Source: Verrucomicrobiota bacterium
Lineage (GTDB): Bacteria; Verrucomicrobiota; Verrucomicrobiia; Limisphaerales; AV2
DNA: 12,717 bases
NCBI GenBank assembly: GCA_003218935.1
Contig: QHPA01000037.1
Coordinates: 1-12,717, forward strand
Direction: 5' to 3'
Each line of letters opens with the position of its first letter. Within the stretch, counting starts at the first letter, position 1. The position numbers and the translations under genes are program-made. Positions 1-7,086 of this stretch are shown here, in pieces. The notes under the pieces were generated by a model. The model did not search any database. It was not told where the DNA came from and worked only from the letters and a program-made list of their open reading frames with translations.

Positions 1-65
1 AGTTCCGAACCTTGACACTCAAGACTTCGCGGCCCTCTCAATCGCCTTCTCCGTTGTCTGACAGA

Positions 66-1217
66 TCAATGCTGTTCCAGTCGGTAAAAAGCCGGAATGC
101 CGTCGCGCTGATCGGTCACGACGTAATTGGTACCCTCGAGCACCGGGGTATTCGTCAGCACGGTCCATTCATTCGTCGCATCAAGGCTGCGTTGTTTGGC
201 GAGAGTCCAATTCGGTGCAGAACTCGAATTCGGCCAACTGATCTCCACGGTATCGCCAGCGTGTTTGATCTGCAGTTGTGGCAGCGGAGGTGTAAAAACC
301 AGGTTTGCGGGATTGGTCATTGCGGCGTCCGTTGCGAAGACGTCCAGGAATGCGCCGGTATGTCCGTCGTAACGGAGGATCCGATCCGTGTCGCTGCTGC
401 TCACATAGAGATTGCCGTCCGGTCCGAACGCCAGCCCGCCGGGGCTCTTCAACCCGCCGCTGCCGGGAGCGACGAAGTAATCGAGAAAAGCGCCGCTGTT
501 TCCATCGAACCGAACCACGGCATTGGAATCGTGGCTGCGCACATAAAGATTTCCATCGGGACCGAAAATGAATCCAAAATAGCCGGACACGCCCGCGCTA
601 CCCGCGGAGACGAAAGTGTCCATGAACTCGCCGGTTTTTCCGTTGTAGCGCACGATGCCGAGTTTGGCGTCCGCGATATAAAGGTGACCTTCGCGGCCAA
701 AAGCTAGATCGCCCGGCGCCCCTGCGTTGGTAACGAAATAATCGTTGAACGCGCGGGTGACACCGTCGTAACGCAGAATCAACCCGCGATCTGGACCAAA
801 CAAGGAGCCGCTGCCGATGACGTAGCAGTTGCCGTCCGGTCCGAAGGTTAGGTTCCCCGGTTGGATCAGATAGGTCGCTGTGCCTCCCGTCGGCGTGTGG
901 GTGTCAAATCCTCCTAGAAACTTTCCGTTCCGCGTGAAGCGATAAACGTCGCCCCAGCCTATAATATTGCTCGTGACGTAAATCCGTTCGTCCGGGCCTA
1001 CAGTCATTCCCGCGAAGCTTTCGGTGTCGTATCCAAACTGATTGATTAACGCGCCCGTGCGATCATCAAATCGCAGAATGATTCTATTGCCGTTGGAATA
1101 ATTGGTTGAATAATAGTGAATCCGGCTTGTTACCAGCAGATCAGCACGGGCGACAGACCCGGCGGAAATGCACAGAGCAATGCCGCAAGCAACTGACAGG
1201 CAAAACTTGGTCCTCAT
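66..1217 (-). CDS. Secreted NHL-type beta-propeller protein with C-terminal FYRL module
   Basis: A 383-residue exported protein. Residues 1-25 form a signal peptide (basic MRTK start, hydrophobic core, likely cleavage after SVARA). Residues about 45-310 hold five to six propeller repeats, each centred on a FGPDGNLYV-like motif; the motif's GP/GR pair falls near residues 74, 126, 173, 219 and 265, a spacing of 46-52. Each repeat ends in a phrase like RYDGHTGAFLDVF. This is the NHL/SMP-30-like pattern. The last 75 residues form a small beta-rich module ending in PAFYRLEQH, which I know from many verrucomicrobial secreted proteins; its role is unclear, possibly cell-surface sorting. No enzymatic residues can be assigned; the repeats suggest ligand or protein binding outside the cytoplasm. 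The start is the ATG at 1217, the only one giving a clean signal peptide; the ribosome site is weak. It diverges from the enolase-family gene across 228 bases in which I see no convincing promoter. Confidence 0.85.
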   Translation of the reverse strand: MRTKFCLSVACGIALCISAGSVARADLLVTSRIHYYSTNYSNGNRIILRFDDRTGALINQFGYDTESFAGMTVGPDERIYVTSNIIGWGDVYRFTRNGKFLGGFDTHTPTGGTATYLIQPGNLTFGPDGNCYVIGSGSLFGPDRGLILRYDGVTRAFNDYFVTNAGAPGDLAFGREGHLYIADAKLGIVRYNGKTGEFMDTFVSAGSAGVSGYFGFIFGPDGNLYVRSHDSNAVVRFDGNSGAFLDYFVAPGSGGLKSPGGLAFGPDGNLYVSSSDTDRILRYDGHTGAFLDVFATDAAMTNPANLVFTPPLPQLQIKHAGDTVEISWPNSSSAPNWTLAKQRSLDATNEWTVLTNTPVLEGTNYVVTDQRDGIPAFYRLEQH

Positions 1218-1445
1218 AGCATGCCGCCCATCATTTCTCTCAAACCTTTCTTTTCGGGGAACGACACAACTTGTCGAAAAATCGTCTTTCCAACAATGGG
1301 GTGAAGTTCCCTAACGGGGTCGGGGTGAACGCCGTATGGCTTCCCCCCGTGTCGCCTAAGCCGAAGTCTGCAACCACATCTAAAAGCTTTGCGGCGCCAG
1401 TGTTTTCTGGAAAATTTCCTTCCGCACCCAAAGAAGCGATGACTT

Positions 1446-2579
1446 GTGAAAATCCGGGAGATCAAATGCGCAGGTTTGCGTGGAGCGACGCCGGAAGGCG
1501 GATGGAGCAATGAACTGCGGCCTGAGGATTGCGTTCACACTTTAATCGCCGTCCACACCGACCAGGGATTGCTAGGGCTCGGCAGCGTTTTCAGCAACGA
1601 TCAGCTTGTGCGGGCGGCGCTGGCGGTCCTGGAACCACTTTACCGCGGTGAGAACGCGCTGGAGCCCGAGCGCGTGAGCGAAAAACTCCACCAAAACACC
1701 TTTTGGCTCGGACGCGGCGGTTCGATGACTCACGCCATCAGCGGCATTGACATCGCTCTTTGGGACTTGCTGGGTCAGGCCGCGGGCCAGCCGGTGGGCC
1801 GGTTGTTGGGGGGACGCTATCGCGAGCGCGTAAAGCCCTACGCGTCTGTTCTCATGCAACAGCCCAAACCCCTCGCTGATCAGTTGCGCGCCATCCGGGC
1901 AAAAGGATTTCGGGCGTTCAAAATCGGCTGGGGACCCTTTGGCCGGGGCAACGCGAAGGTGGACCAGGCGATTGTTCGCGCCGCGCGGGAAGCCGTCGGT
2001 CCGGACTCGCAGCTGATGGTGGACGCCGGAGGCAGCGATGCCTTCTGGTCTCAAGGCTACAAGTGGGCGCTGCAAACGGCGGCGATGCTGGCCGATTACG
2101 ATGTATCGTGGTTTGAAGAACCACTCCGACCGGATGCGATGAATGATTACGTCGAATTGCGCCGCCGGGCGCCGGTTCCCATCGCCGGCGGCGAGGTCCT
2201 GACACGCCGACAATCGTTTCAGCCATGGCTGCAGGCGGGTGCGTTCGATATTGTTCAACCGGACGTGACGAAAGTTGGCGGCATCAGCGAGGAACGGCGT
2301 ATCGCCTGGATGGCTCAGGAAAACGGGGTTCGGTTCATCCCGCACGGATGGAACACAGCCGTCGGGTTGGCAGCCGATTTGCAATTGGCATCCGCTTTTC
2401 CAGACACTGACCTGGTGGAATATCTGATGGGCTCTCCGTTCATTGACGAGATTGCGCTTGGTGGCTGGCATTTGGATGGCGAGGGGATGCTTCCAATTCC
2501 TGCGCTACCGGGCCTGGGATTGAAGGTGAACCCAGACACGCTCGCAAAATACACGGGCGGGGCAAGACTGTTGGATTGA
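1446..2579 (+). CDS. Enolase-superfamily enzyme, mandelate racemase type (probable acid-sugar dehydratase)
   Basis: A 377-residue protein, full length for the mandelate racemase/muconate lactonising group. The N-terminal capping domain spans about 1-125 and the TIM barrel about 130-360. The Mg ligands are visible: D193 (MVDAGG), E224/E225 (WFEEP) and E250 (AGGEV). The His-Asp dyad is D273 (QPDVTKVGG) and H300 (FIPHGWN), which places it in the mandelate-racemase subgroup. At the end of the second barrel strand the sequence is FKIGWG: K159 matches the first Lys of the usual KxK motif, but the second, catalytic Lys position is G161. That suggests single-base (His-Asp) chemistry, as in dehydration of an acid sugar such as a rhamnonate-like substrate, rather than two-base racemisation; the substrate is inference. 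The start is a GTG at 1446, with AAGAAG at 1431-1436 as a weak ribosome site. The neighbouring acid-sugar type transporter and creatininase-family gene support a catabolic role. Confidence 0.9.
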   Translation: MKIREIKCAGLRGATPEGGWSNELRPEDCVHTLIAVHTDQGLLGLGSVFSNDQLVRAALAVLEPLYRGENALEPERVSEKLHQNTFWLGRGGSMTHAISGIDIALWDLLGQAAGQPVGRLLGGRYRERVKPYASVLMQQPKPLADQLRAIRAKGFRAFKIGWGPFGRGNAKVDQAIVRAAREAVGPDSQLMVDAGGSDAFWSQGYKWALQTAAMLADYDVSWFEEPLRPDAMNDYVELRRRAPVPIAGGEVLTRRQSFQPWLQAGAFDIVQPDVTKVGGISEERRIAWMAQENGVRFIPHGWNTAVGLAADLQLASAFPDTDLVEYLMGSPFIDEIALGGWHLDGEGMLPIPALPGLGLKVNPDTLAKYTGGARLLD

Positions 2580-2609
2580 GGGGAGCGCGACCCGTCTCGT
2601 TCGCCCTGT

Positions 2610-2624
2610 TCGGCGTCTCGCCGA
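2610..2624. terminator. Short hairpin after the enolase-family gene (weak terminator candidate)
   Basis: TCGGCG and CGCCGA form a perfect 6-bp stem around a TCT loop, 30 bases after the stop codon at 2579. No T-tract follows, so intrinsic termination is doubtful; it may simply be GC-rich intergenic sequence. Confidence 0.2.
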
Positions 2625-2705
2625 GCATTGGATTGCGCCGTTGAGGACCCATCGATGGAGAGGGACGAATCCATCGCGTCGTAGCTGCCGCCAAAGCATT
2701 TCCTC

Positions 2706-2735
2706 ATCCGTGTTTATCCGTGTCCAGCCGTGGTT
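2706..2735. repeat. Three 10-bp tandem units (ATCCGTGTTT type)
   Basis: Three adjoining 10-mers read ATCCGTGTTT, ATCCGTGTCC and AGCCGTGGTT. I recognise this phrase as a dispersed intergenic repeat in planctomycete and verrucomicrobial genomes, where its reverse strand is often mistranslated as NHGWTRINTDE. It lies between the enolase-family and creatininase-family genes. Function unknown. A 10-bp period would place each CCGTG on the same helix face. Confidence 0.55.
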
Positions 2736-2797
2736 GTACAAACTGTGCCATTAGTTCCTCATTGCCACGTTCGTCAGAGGCGATTAACAGGTTGGGT

Positions 2798-3647
2798 ATG
2801 AAACCACGGAAACGAACGAGATCGTCGCGCGCTGCCACCGAATTCCGTTACGAAAAGCTGACCTGGCCCGAAATCAACGACGCCGTCGATCTCGGCAAAG
2901 TCTGCGTGTTGCCGTGCGGGGCCGTCGAGCAACACGGCCCGCACCTCCCGCTCGACGTGGACCTCGTCTGCCCGCTCGGGATCGCCCACGGGGCCGGTCG
3001 CGAGGTCGCCGACAGGTTGCTCGTCCTGCCCATCATCGCTTACGGCTACACCGGGCACGTGATGGACTTCCCTCGACATCACGAAATCGCTGGCTTACCA
3101 CGGTTTCAAAAAAATCCTGCTGCTCAACGGCCATGGTTCCAACATGCCGAACCTCGACCTGGTCGCGCGCCGCACCAACCTGGAGACGGATGCGGAATGC
3201 ATCCTGTGCGGGTGGTGGAACCTGCTCACGGTGGACAAGCAATTCCTATCCCGCTGGCGACAGAGCAAGTTTCCCGGTGGCTGCGCGCATGCCTGCGAAT
3301 TGGAGACCTCGCTGTATCTTTTTCTGGACGGCGACAACGTGCGCAAAGAGCGGATCAAGAGCGGTGTGATCAGCTTCAACGAAGAGGCCAGCCCGTTTAA
3401 TTGGGTGGACCTTTTCGCCGCTGGGCCCGCGACGCTGATCTCCTGGACCAGCAGTTACAGTGAGACGGGTGTTTTGGGCGACGCGGAATTGGCCAGCGCC
3501 GATAAAGGCAAACGCGCCTACGAAGAAGCCGTCGAACAACTCGTGCGTTTGGTCAAATGGTTCAAGGACCGGCCGAAAGACCGGCGTCGCGATCGCCATC
3601 GCAGGAAGCCAACCATGCCGATGCCGTGGAATCAGCAGTCACAGTAG
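2798..3647 (+). pseudogene. Creatininase-family amidohydrolase, broken by an internal deletion and frameshift
   Basis: Creatininase-family enzymes (PF02633) hydrolyse amide or cyclic amide bonds with a two-metal centre. Residues 1-92 (2798-3073) carry the first metal motif, GAVEQHGPH with E44 and H46, then D55 in LPLDVD. This frame ends its homology at GHVMDFP (3073). From 3075 homology resumes in another frame as DITKSLAYHGF, then LLLNGHGSN (metal His near 3132) and HACELETSLY (probable Glu ligand), and ends in the family-typical TMPMPW tail. Compared with the family's usual FPGTIT...F...DITKSL order, about 15 residues are missing at the junction; the gap is not a multiple of three, which shifts the frame. 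No intact product is possible without frameshifting. The start is the ATG at 2798, with AGG at 2789-2791. It may be a true pseudogene or an assembly error; the remainder shows no other decay. The stop TAG lies inside the repeat at 3644. Confidence 0.85.
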
Positions 3648-3740
3648 CAGCCGACGTAAGGAGGCTCTGATTGGTCGGTTGATGGTCGATCGTTGAGGGT
3701 TGAGTGGAAGAAGTTTGAGCCTCGTTACCTCGGCTGCTAC
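3644..3740. repeat. R1 palindromic element, complete (two 24-nt arms)
   Basis: The left arm 3644-3667 starts GTAGCAGCCGACGTAAGG and the right arm 3717-3740 is its inverted copy, matching at 22 of 24 positions around a 49-nt centre. The left arm is identical to the arm at 9285-9308, and both are near-identical to the arms at 7087 and 7157. The element fills the gap between the converging creatininase-family and transporter genes. The stop codon TAG of the first gene is bases 2-4 of the repeat; the transporter's stop lies 8 bases past the right arm. As RNA it could fold into a long hairpin from either strand and serve as a two-way terminator or mRNA end protector. That role is inference. Confidence 0.85.
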
Positions 3741-3747
3741 GAAATCA

Positions 3748-5163
3748 TTATGATGATCGAGCTTCTTCCGCTTCAATCGATGTGACCGGGTCCAGCCACA
3801 GCCAGCAAAGTCCGCCGAGGAAGTAGATGATTCCGGAAATCCAGAAGGTGAGCGCCCAGTTTCTATCGCCGAATTCGAGGATCAGACCAATCGCCAGCGG
3901 CGCGGCCGCTGCCCCGACGCTGCCCATCATATTCATACTGCCGGAAAGTGTGCCGGCATATCTCCCTCCCACGTCCATGCAAGTGCTCCAACTGCCGGGC
4001 ATGGTCAGGTCATTGCAAAAGCTGGCCAATCCCATGGCGAGCATGCCCAGCAACGGGTCCCTGATGTAGCAAGATGAGACCAGGAGAGCCGCTGCGCCGG
4101 TAAAGCCCAGGAGAGCGATCGCTCGCCGAGTCCGTGTCACACTTCCAGTCAGGCGAACGAGACGCGGCGTCAGCAGACCACAGGCAATCGCCCCAAGGCC
4201 GCCGAAAAACAAAGGAATTCCGGTGAGCGCCGCGACCAATACCGTTCGCGTTGTCTCGGGACTCAGGAAGTCCCTCAGCACATTTGCCAGCCAGAGCATC
4301 AATGCGTTTTGGTCAAGTTCCAGGCCACGAAGTTCTCTCAGATAAGTCGGCAGCCAGGTGACGTAAAAGAACCATCCGTACGTCAGGCAGAAGTATTGCA
4401 CCCAAAGCAACCACACCGTCCGCGACACCAGCAGCTTGCGCCACGGCACGTGGAGTCGAGCGTAAAGATTATCGGTGTTCACCCCCTCACCCCGTCCCTC
4501 TCCCCCTCGGAGGGGGAGAGGGTGTCCGCAGGACGGGCGAGGGGGTCGCGGTTCAAACGCTCGAGACGCGAATGAAATGTTCGGCGGTTTCCCATCCCGA
4601 AACGAACGGTAGAAAAGGAATGCCCAGACCACGCCGATCAACCCGAACAGCGCGAAAGTATTTCGCCACGAAAGCCAGGACATGACCCAAATGACCAGCA
4701 GCGGCGTGAACGCGCCGGCCCAGCGGGCGCTCAACCACAGGATGACCTGCGCGCGGGTGCGTTCCTGGTTGGGTAACCAGATCATGAAAGCCTTGGTCAG
4801 ATTCGGAAAGCAGCCGGCCTCGCCCGCGCCGAAGAAAAAGCGCGCGACGACCAGGGAAGCGAGATTCCAGACGTACCCGGTCGCGGCGGTGAAAACCGAC
4901 CACAGGATCACCACGCGCAGCAATACTTTGCGCGGGCCGATGCGGTCACCGAGCCAACCGCCGGGAATCTCGAAGAGCGCATACGCCCAGGCAAATGCGG
5001 AAAACGCCAAACCCATCTGGCCCGCCGTGAGGCTGAGCTCCTTCTGCATGAAGGGCGCGGCTTGAGAAATGCACACCCGGTCCACGTACGTGATCATCGC
5101 CAGCGTCACCGCGAAGCGCAGAACACCGTGTCGAACGTGATTACGCCTGGTGAATGTGTTCAT
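3748..5163 (-). CDS. MFS transporter, anion:cation symporter-like (acid-sugar type), with repeat-derived loop
   Basis: A 471-residue inner-membrane protein with about twelve hydrophobic segments in two halves. The first half opens with a segment carrying ITYVDRVCIS, as in the glucarate/galactonate/hexuronate symporters. The loop after the second segment has the MFS signature GGWLGDRIGPRK (residues 68-79, D73 and R74). The second half starts near LYARLHVPWRKLL. Between the halves the cytoplasmic linker is lengthened by about 22 residues (207-228) encoded by a palindromic DNA repeat, giving a Pro/Arg/Gly-rich stretch with no family counterpart. The start is the ATG at 5163; the frame is open to a TTG at 5244, but that adds 27 polar residues and is less likely. 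Substrate is unproven; the family and the nearby enolase-superfamily gene suggest an oxidised sugar imported with H+ or Na+. It faces the creatininase-family gene across the repeat at 3644-3740. Confidence 0.9.
   Translation of the reverse strand: MNTFTRRNHVRHGVLRFAVTLAMITYVDRVCISQAAPFMQKELSLTAGQMGLAFSAFAWAYALFEIPGGWLGDRIGPRKVLLRVVILWSVFTAATGYVWNLASLVVARFFFGAGEAGCFPNLTKAFMIWLPNQERTRAQVILWLSARWAGAFTPLLVIWVMSWLSWRNTFALFGLIGVVWAFLFYRSFRDGKPPNISFASRAFEPRPPRPSCGHPLPLRGGEGRGEGVNTDNLYARLHVPWRKLLVSRTVWLLWVQYFCLTYGWFFYVTWLPTYLRELRGLELDQNALMLWLANVLRDFLSPETTRTVLVAALTGIPLFFGGLGAIACGLLTPRLVRLTGSVTRTRRAIALLGFTGAAALLVSSCYIRDPLLGMLAMGLASFCNDLTMPGSWSTCMDVGGRYAGTLSGSMNMMGSVGAAAAPLAIGLILEFGDRNWALTFWISGIIYFLGGLCWLWLDPVTSIEAEEARSS
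4482..4545. repeat. R2 nested palindrome inserted in frame inside the transporter gene
   Basis: Three nested stems are visible: outer CCCCCTC (4482-4488) with GAGGGGG (4539-4545), middle CCCGTCC (4491-4497) with GGACGGG (4531-4537), and apical CCCTCTCCCCCTC (4496-4508) with GAGGGGGAGAGGG (4510-4522), a perfect 13-bp inverted pair around a single G. I recognise it as a widespread palindromic repeat that is often translated as phrases such as LTPSLSPSEGER. Here it is read through on the minus strand as part of the transporter's central loop. Confidence 0.8.
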
Positions 5164-5268
5164 TGCGTCGTTCAGGTTTGGTACGCTGCGGCAATCATCG
5201 CCAGGCCGAATATGGCTGCAAGTCAGGCTTTGAGAATGCGGCAAATAGCTGCGGAGCAGCGGAAGAGA

Positions 5269-5326
5269 ATAGCCCCCGGCGCCAGCCGTGGGTTTGAGTT
5301 TGGACGATTCAGAGCCGCGTAGCGGC
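5269..5326. repeat. Small hairpin repeat block R4a
   Basis: The block opens with an imperfect GC stem around AGCCCCCGGCGCCAGCCG and closes with a perfect GCCGC-GTA-GCGGC hairpin at 5314-5326. The wording (GAATAGCCCCCGGC ... AGAGCCGCGTAGCGGCGAAAG) resembles a dispersed repeat I know from Planctomycetes and Verrucomicrobia. Its position downstream of one gene's end region and upstream of another's start leaves its role open. Confidence 0.5.
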
Positions 5327-5438
5327 GAAAGAAAGTCCGAGCGTGGGCACCGAAAGTCTTCGCGTGCTCGCGCAACAGCGGAGTTATCAGACGCCGACCA
5401 TTTACAATTGGACCTCCTTTGGAAAGCGGGATTCTATC

Positions 5439-5518
5439 GCCCCTTCCGGGGCTTAGCGCTTTTGCGCCATGTTCCCACGGCTTACGCCGTCGGCTATTAT
5501 CTTCCGCCACTCCGTGGC
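5439..5518. repeat. String of four small hairpins, R4b
   Basis: Four short perfect hairpins follow one another: GCCCC-TTCC-GGGGC (5439-5452), GCGC-TTTT-GCGC (5456-5467), ACGGC-TTAC-GCCGT (5477-5490) and GCCAC-TCC-GTGGC (5506-5518). Loops are 3-4 bases. The regular series of mini-stems suggests a folded repeat element rather than chance. It also resembles a dispersed PVC-group repeat. It lies 96 bases beyond the stop of the PSCyt/PSD1 gene and could shape that mRNA's 3' end. Confidence 0.6.
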
Positions 5519-6417
5519 TGGTCCCGCCGCGCCGGGATTCATTTCTAAAAGCTGATTTGCGTCATTCAAACAGAATCATCGGCACTGGTGATCGCCTCCA
5601 TGTCAGGAGGACCTCATTTCCGGAACAGAAAATCCTTCGAGTTCAGCAGTCCCCACAAGATGTCCTCCAATTCCGCGCGACGCTCTTTCGTGCTGTCGAG
5701 GCCGGGCGAAAGATTGCCCAACTCCGCCGGTGTCGGCGCACGCGTGAGCGTCCCCCAGAAAAGTTCTTCGAGGACCTCCTGGTTGGACTCGCCGCTGGCG
5801 AGGAGCCGGCTGACCCTGTTCTCCTTTTCAGACAGCAATTCGTTCACGGTCGGCCCGCTGATCATCTGGAAGGCCTGGCCCATGTTGCATTCGCACGAGC
5901 GCTCGGTGTCGGTCGTCAACAGCCGTGGCGGCTTGCCGAAGAGTTCAAGAAACTGGTCCCACTGGTTCGCGCGGCGCTTGCCTTTGCTTTCCGGCCGCAC
6001 TCCGGGCAACTGCGCCGCCCGCAGGCCAACTGGATAGCCCGCGAATTTCAACGGCACGCCCGTCACCTCGCTTTGGCAATCGAGCAGTTGCTCCGCGCCC
6101 AGCCGGCGCGCCAACACGCGCGAGAAATTGATTTCATCGCCGGCGTTGGTGTCATTCGGCTCCGAAGCCAACTGATACGTGCGCGAGTTCATGATGAGCC
6201 GAATCAGGTCGCGCACATCAAATTTGTGTTTCACGAAATCCTGCGCCAGCGCGTCGAGCAACGCGGGATGCGACGCCGGATTGGTGGCGCGAAAGTCATC
6301 GGGCGGGTCCACCAGACCGCGTCCCATCAATTGATACCAGATCCGGTTGACCTGGACGCGGGCGAACAACGCGTTGGTTGGACTCGTGAGCCAATTGGCG
6401 AGGGCTTCGAGTTCATC

Positions 6418-6548
6418 CGGAGGAGACCCACCGCTGTCCCTTCCCGAGAGAGGAACTTCGTGCGGGCGCGCGCTCACTCGCTCCCCTGCTTTGGAGGGGT
6501 TGGAGCTGGGTTCGTTGGCGTTCTCCGCTTCGCCGGCGCGGCGTGAGG
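6418..6548. repeat. Probable repeat-derived insert in the DUF1553 coding region (R5)
   Basis: Between the native phrases QPRFLGDPL and ELEALANWLTSP the minus strand encodes about 45 low-complexity residues (including RRAGEAENANEPSSNPSKAG and VSARPHEVPLSGRDSGGSPP) that the family lacks; relatives usually have only some 10-15 residues here. The DNA contains small inverted pairs such as CCCCT/AGGGG. I see no second copy in the window, so the claim that it is a mobile repeat rests on its odd composition and the gap in the family. Confidence 0.45.
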
Positions 6549-7086
6549 TCAGCGGATCGCCCAGGAACCGCGGCTGCGCGTCCTTGCCCGTGCGCAGATT
6601 TTTCACCGAGCCTGCACGCGCGACGAAGACGATCTGCTCGCCGTTCCATTCGTGTTCGTCGCTGCTGATTTCACGTTTGTTCTCGATGACCTTGTATTTC
6701 ACGCGCGCAAAGAGGTCGGCCCAATCGTAGTAATCGTCCTGCGTCCAGCGGTCGAAAGGATGATTGTGGCACTCGGCGCATTGCAAGCGCGTGCCGAGGA
6801 ACACCTGCGCCGCCGCTTTGGAGCGCGCGGCGGGATCGCGGTTGGGGCGGTAGAAATTCGCCGTGGGACTGCTGTAGGTGCTGCCGCGGGCGGTGGAGTT
6901 CGCGGACAAACTGATCCAGCGGTTTGTTTTCGGCAATGCATTGGCGAATCCAATGATGGAAGTTCTGCACGCCTTTCTGGTCGAGCGAATGGGCTTCGAC
7001 GCGCAGGAGGTCCGCCCATTTCAATGTCCAGAAATCCGCAAACTCCGGACGTTCGAGCAACTGGTCAATGAGTCGGGCGCGCTTTT

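Larger units (their letters stand above)
5164..5613. other. Intergenic stretch with two hairpin-rich repeat blocks
   Basis: 450 bases between the start of the transporter gene and the end of the PSCyt/PSD1 gene, both minus-strand. No convincing gene is present. It holds the hairpin repeats listed at 5269-5326 and 5439-5518. The transporter promoter should lie in the first part (5164-5260), but no clear -35/-10 pair was found. Confidence 0.6.

Noticed and set aside
12..707. Long open frame on the strand opposite the propeller gene
   Set aside because: It mirrors the repeated GC-rich codons of the real gene; no signal peptide, domain or ribosome site. The minus-strand frame has a coherent propeller repeat.
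2682..2693. GTAGCTGCCGCC considered as another R1 arm
   Set aside because: Only about ten bases match the R1 start and the ACGTAAGGAGG core is absent, so it cannot be separated from chance.
5164..5244. Longer transporter start at a TTG (5244)
   Set aside because: It would add 27 polar residues before a good ATG that directly precedes the first membrane segment; no ribosome site is seen at the TTG.
5419..6546. Long plus-strand open frame opposite the DUF1553 region
   Set aside because: The minus strand encodes recognisable DUF1553 sequence; the plus frame is Arg/Ala-rich shadow sequence and starts within hairpin repeats.
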